Of a DNA stretch of 64,000 nt, positions 63,457-64,000 are shown piece after piece (positions within the stretch are counted from its first letter, which is position 1; each line of letters begins with the position of its first letter). Position numbers and translations under genes: made by a program. Under the pieces are notes generated by a model that searched no databases, had not been told where the DNA came from, and saw nothing but the letters and a program-made list of their open reading frames with translations. Source of the stretch: Desulfuromonas acetoxidans DSM 684 (lineage in GTDB: Bacteria; Desulfobacterota; Desulfuromonadia; Desulfuromonadales; Desulfuromonadaceae); the NCBI RefSeq assembly GCF_000167355.1, contig NZ_AAEW02000006.1:1-64000 (forward strand), given 5' to 3'.

Positions 63457-64000
63457 ATGCACATTATCATTACCGGAGGTGCAGGCTTTATCGGGTCACA
63501 TCTGACTGAAATGCTTCTTGATCAGGGGCACAGTGTTACCGTCATTGATAATTTCTCCACAGGAAAACGATCCAACCTCCCGGGAAGCTCGAACCATTTA
63601 ACAGTACACGAGTTGGATATTTGCAATTTTGAGGGCGTTCTGAACCACACGAAAGGTGCAGATGCCATCGTCCACCTTGCCGCCATTGCTTCAGTTCAAG
63701 CCTCGGTTGAAGCGCCACGCGAAACACACGCCATCAACCTGGATGGAACAATCAATATGCTCGAAGTCGCAAGGATACACGACATTTCGACATTTGTCTT
63801 TGCCTCTTCCGCCGCTATTTACGGCAACAACCAACAGCTCCCCCTCAAAGAAGACACACCGCCGGCACCATTAACGCCTTACGCCGTCGACAAACTTGGT
63901 TCGGAATATTACATTGATTTTTACTGTCGCCAATTCAAACTGAAAACAACCACCTTCCGTTTTTTCAATGTGTACGGCCCCCGTCAGGACCCCAGCTCAC
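63457..64000 (+). CDS. NAD-dependent sugar-nucleotide epimerase (partial, runs off the edge)
   Basis: Extended SDR protein, probably a UDP-glucose/UDP-GlcNAc 4-epimerase; 181 codons are visible and open. The dinucleotide motif G-G-A-G-F-I-G-S-H (7-15), D-N-F-S-T-G (about 31-36), the serine patch S-S-A-A-I-Y-G (about 118-124) and Y-A-V-D-K (about 142-146), the catalytic YxxxK, are present, then F-R-F-F-N-V-Y-G-P-R-Q. CGGAGG lies 10 bp before the ATG. Likely part of the same surface-glycan locus, on the opposite strand. Confidence 0.88.
   Translation, partial: MHIIITGGAGFIGSHLTEMLLDQGHSVTVIDNFSTGKRSNLPGSSNHLTVHELDICNFEGVLNHTKGADAIVHLAAIASVQASVEAPRETHAINLDGTINMLEVARIHDISTFVFASSAAIYGNNQQLPLKEDTPPAPLTPYAVDKLGSEYYIDFYCRQFKLKTTTFRFFNVYGPRQDPSS

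Overview
The window looks like chromosomal DNA of a Desulfuromonas-type metal/sulfur-reducing deltaproteobacterium (Desulfuromonadales). This is an inference from gene content: an MtrA/MtrB-type decaheme cytochrome and porin pair, two near-identical acetyl-CoA hydrolase/succinyl-CoA:acetate CoA-transferase genes (the acetate-activating step of the oxidative TCA cycle in this group), a CIRCE-controlled rpoH, and base composition that looks near 50% GC outside the glycan block. No rRNA, tRNA or CRISPR array was seen.

Layout. 0.4-3.9 kb: lipoprotein decaheme cytochrome plus outer-membrane porin for electron transfer across the outer membrane. 4-11.6 kb: an MscS-type channel and a ZntB-type transporter whose 3' ends overlap antisense by 147 bp, an autotransporter with a metalloprotease motif, and a small beta-barrel protein. 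12-14.6 kb: a sigma-54-type response regulator and its histidine kinase. 14.6-15.8 kb: no genes, but two diverged copies of a long repeat built almost wholly of short hairpins. 15.8-22.4 kb: a copper/silver efflux operon cusC-cusB-cusA plus a Met/His-rich periplasmic protein. A 16-bp palindrome occurs once before the kinase gene and, with one base changed, once before cusC, which suggests a shared regulator. 22.7-25 kb: a secreted protein, rpoH behind a sigma-70 promoter and perfect CIRCE operator, and bamD. 25.5-31.3 kb: the two CoA-transferase genes, each with its own TTGACT-N17-TATACA promoter, structured leader and terminator, separated by an IS3-family element nested inside a poly-G/poly-C inverted repeat.

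31.4-40.9 kb: housekeeping genes (xerC, a lipase-like hydrolase, yjbQ, a NifU C-terminal-type protein, a MidA-type methyltransferase, glpX, a cytidylate-kinase-like protein with a BON-like tail, ptsP, an LPS-kinase-like protein).

40.9-63.1 kb: an all-minus-strand surface glycan locus. Its near end carries ugd and PglF/E/D/C-like genes (UDP-N,N'-diacetylbacillosamine synthesis and transfer to a lipid), its far end hldE and neuC-neuB-neuA, and between them is a markedly AT-rich block of glycosyltransferases and poorly recognisable proteins. PglF/E/D products are the known substrate of NeuC-like enzymes that start legionaminic acid synthesis, so the two ends may form one pathway to a legionaminic-type sugar. 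A sugar-nucleotide epimerase gene runs off the right edge on the plus strand.
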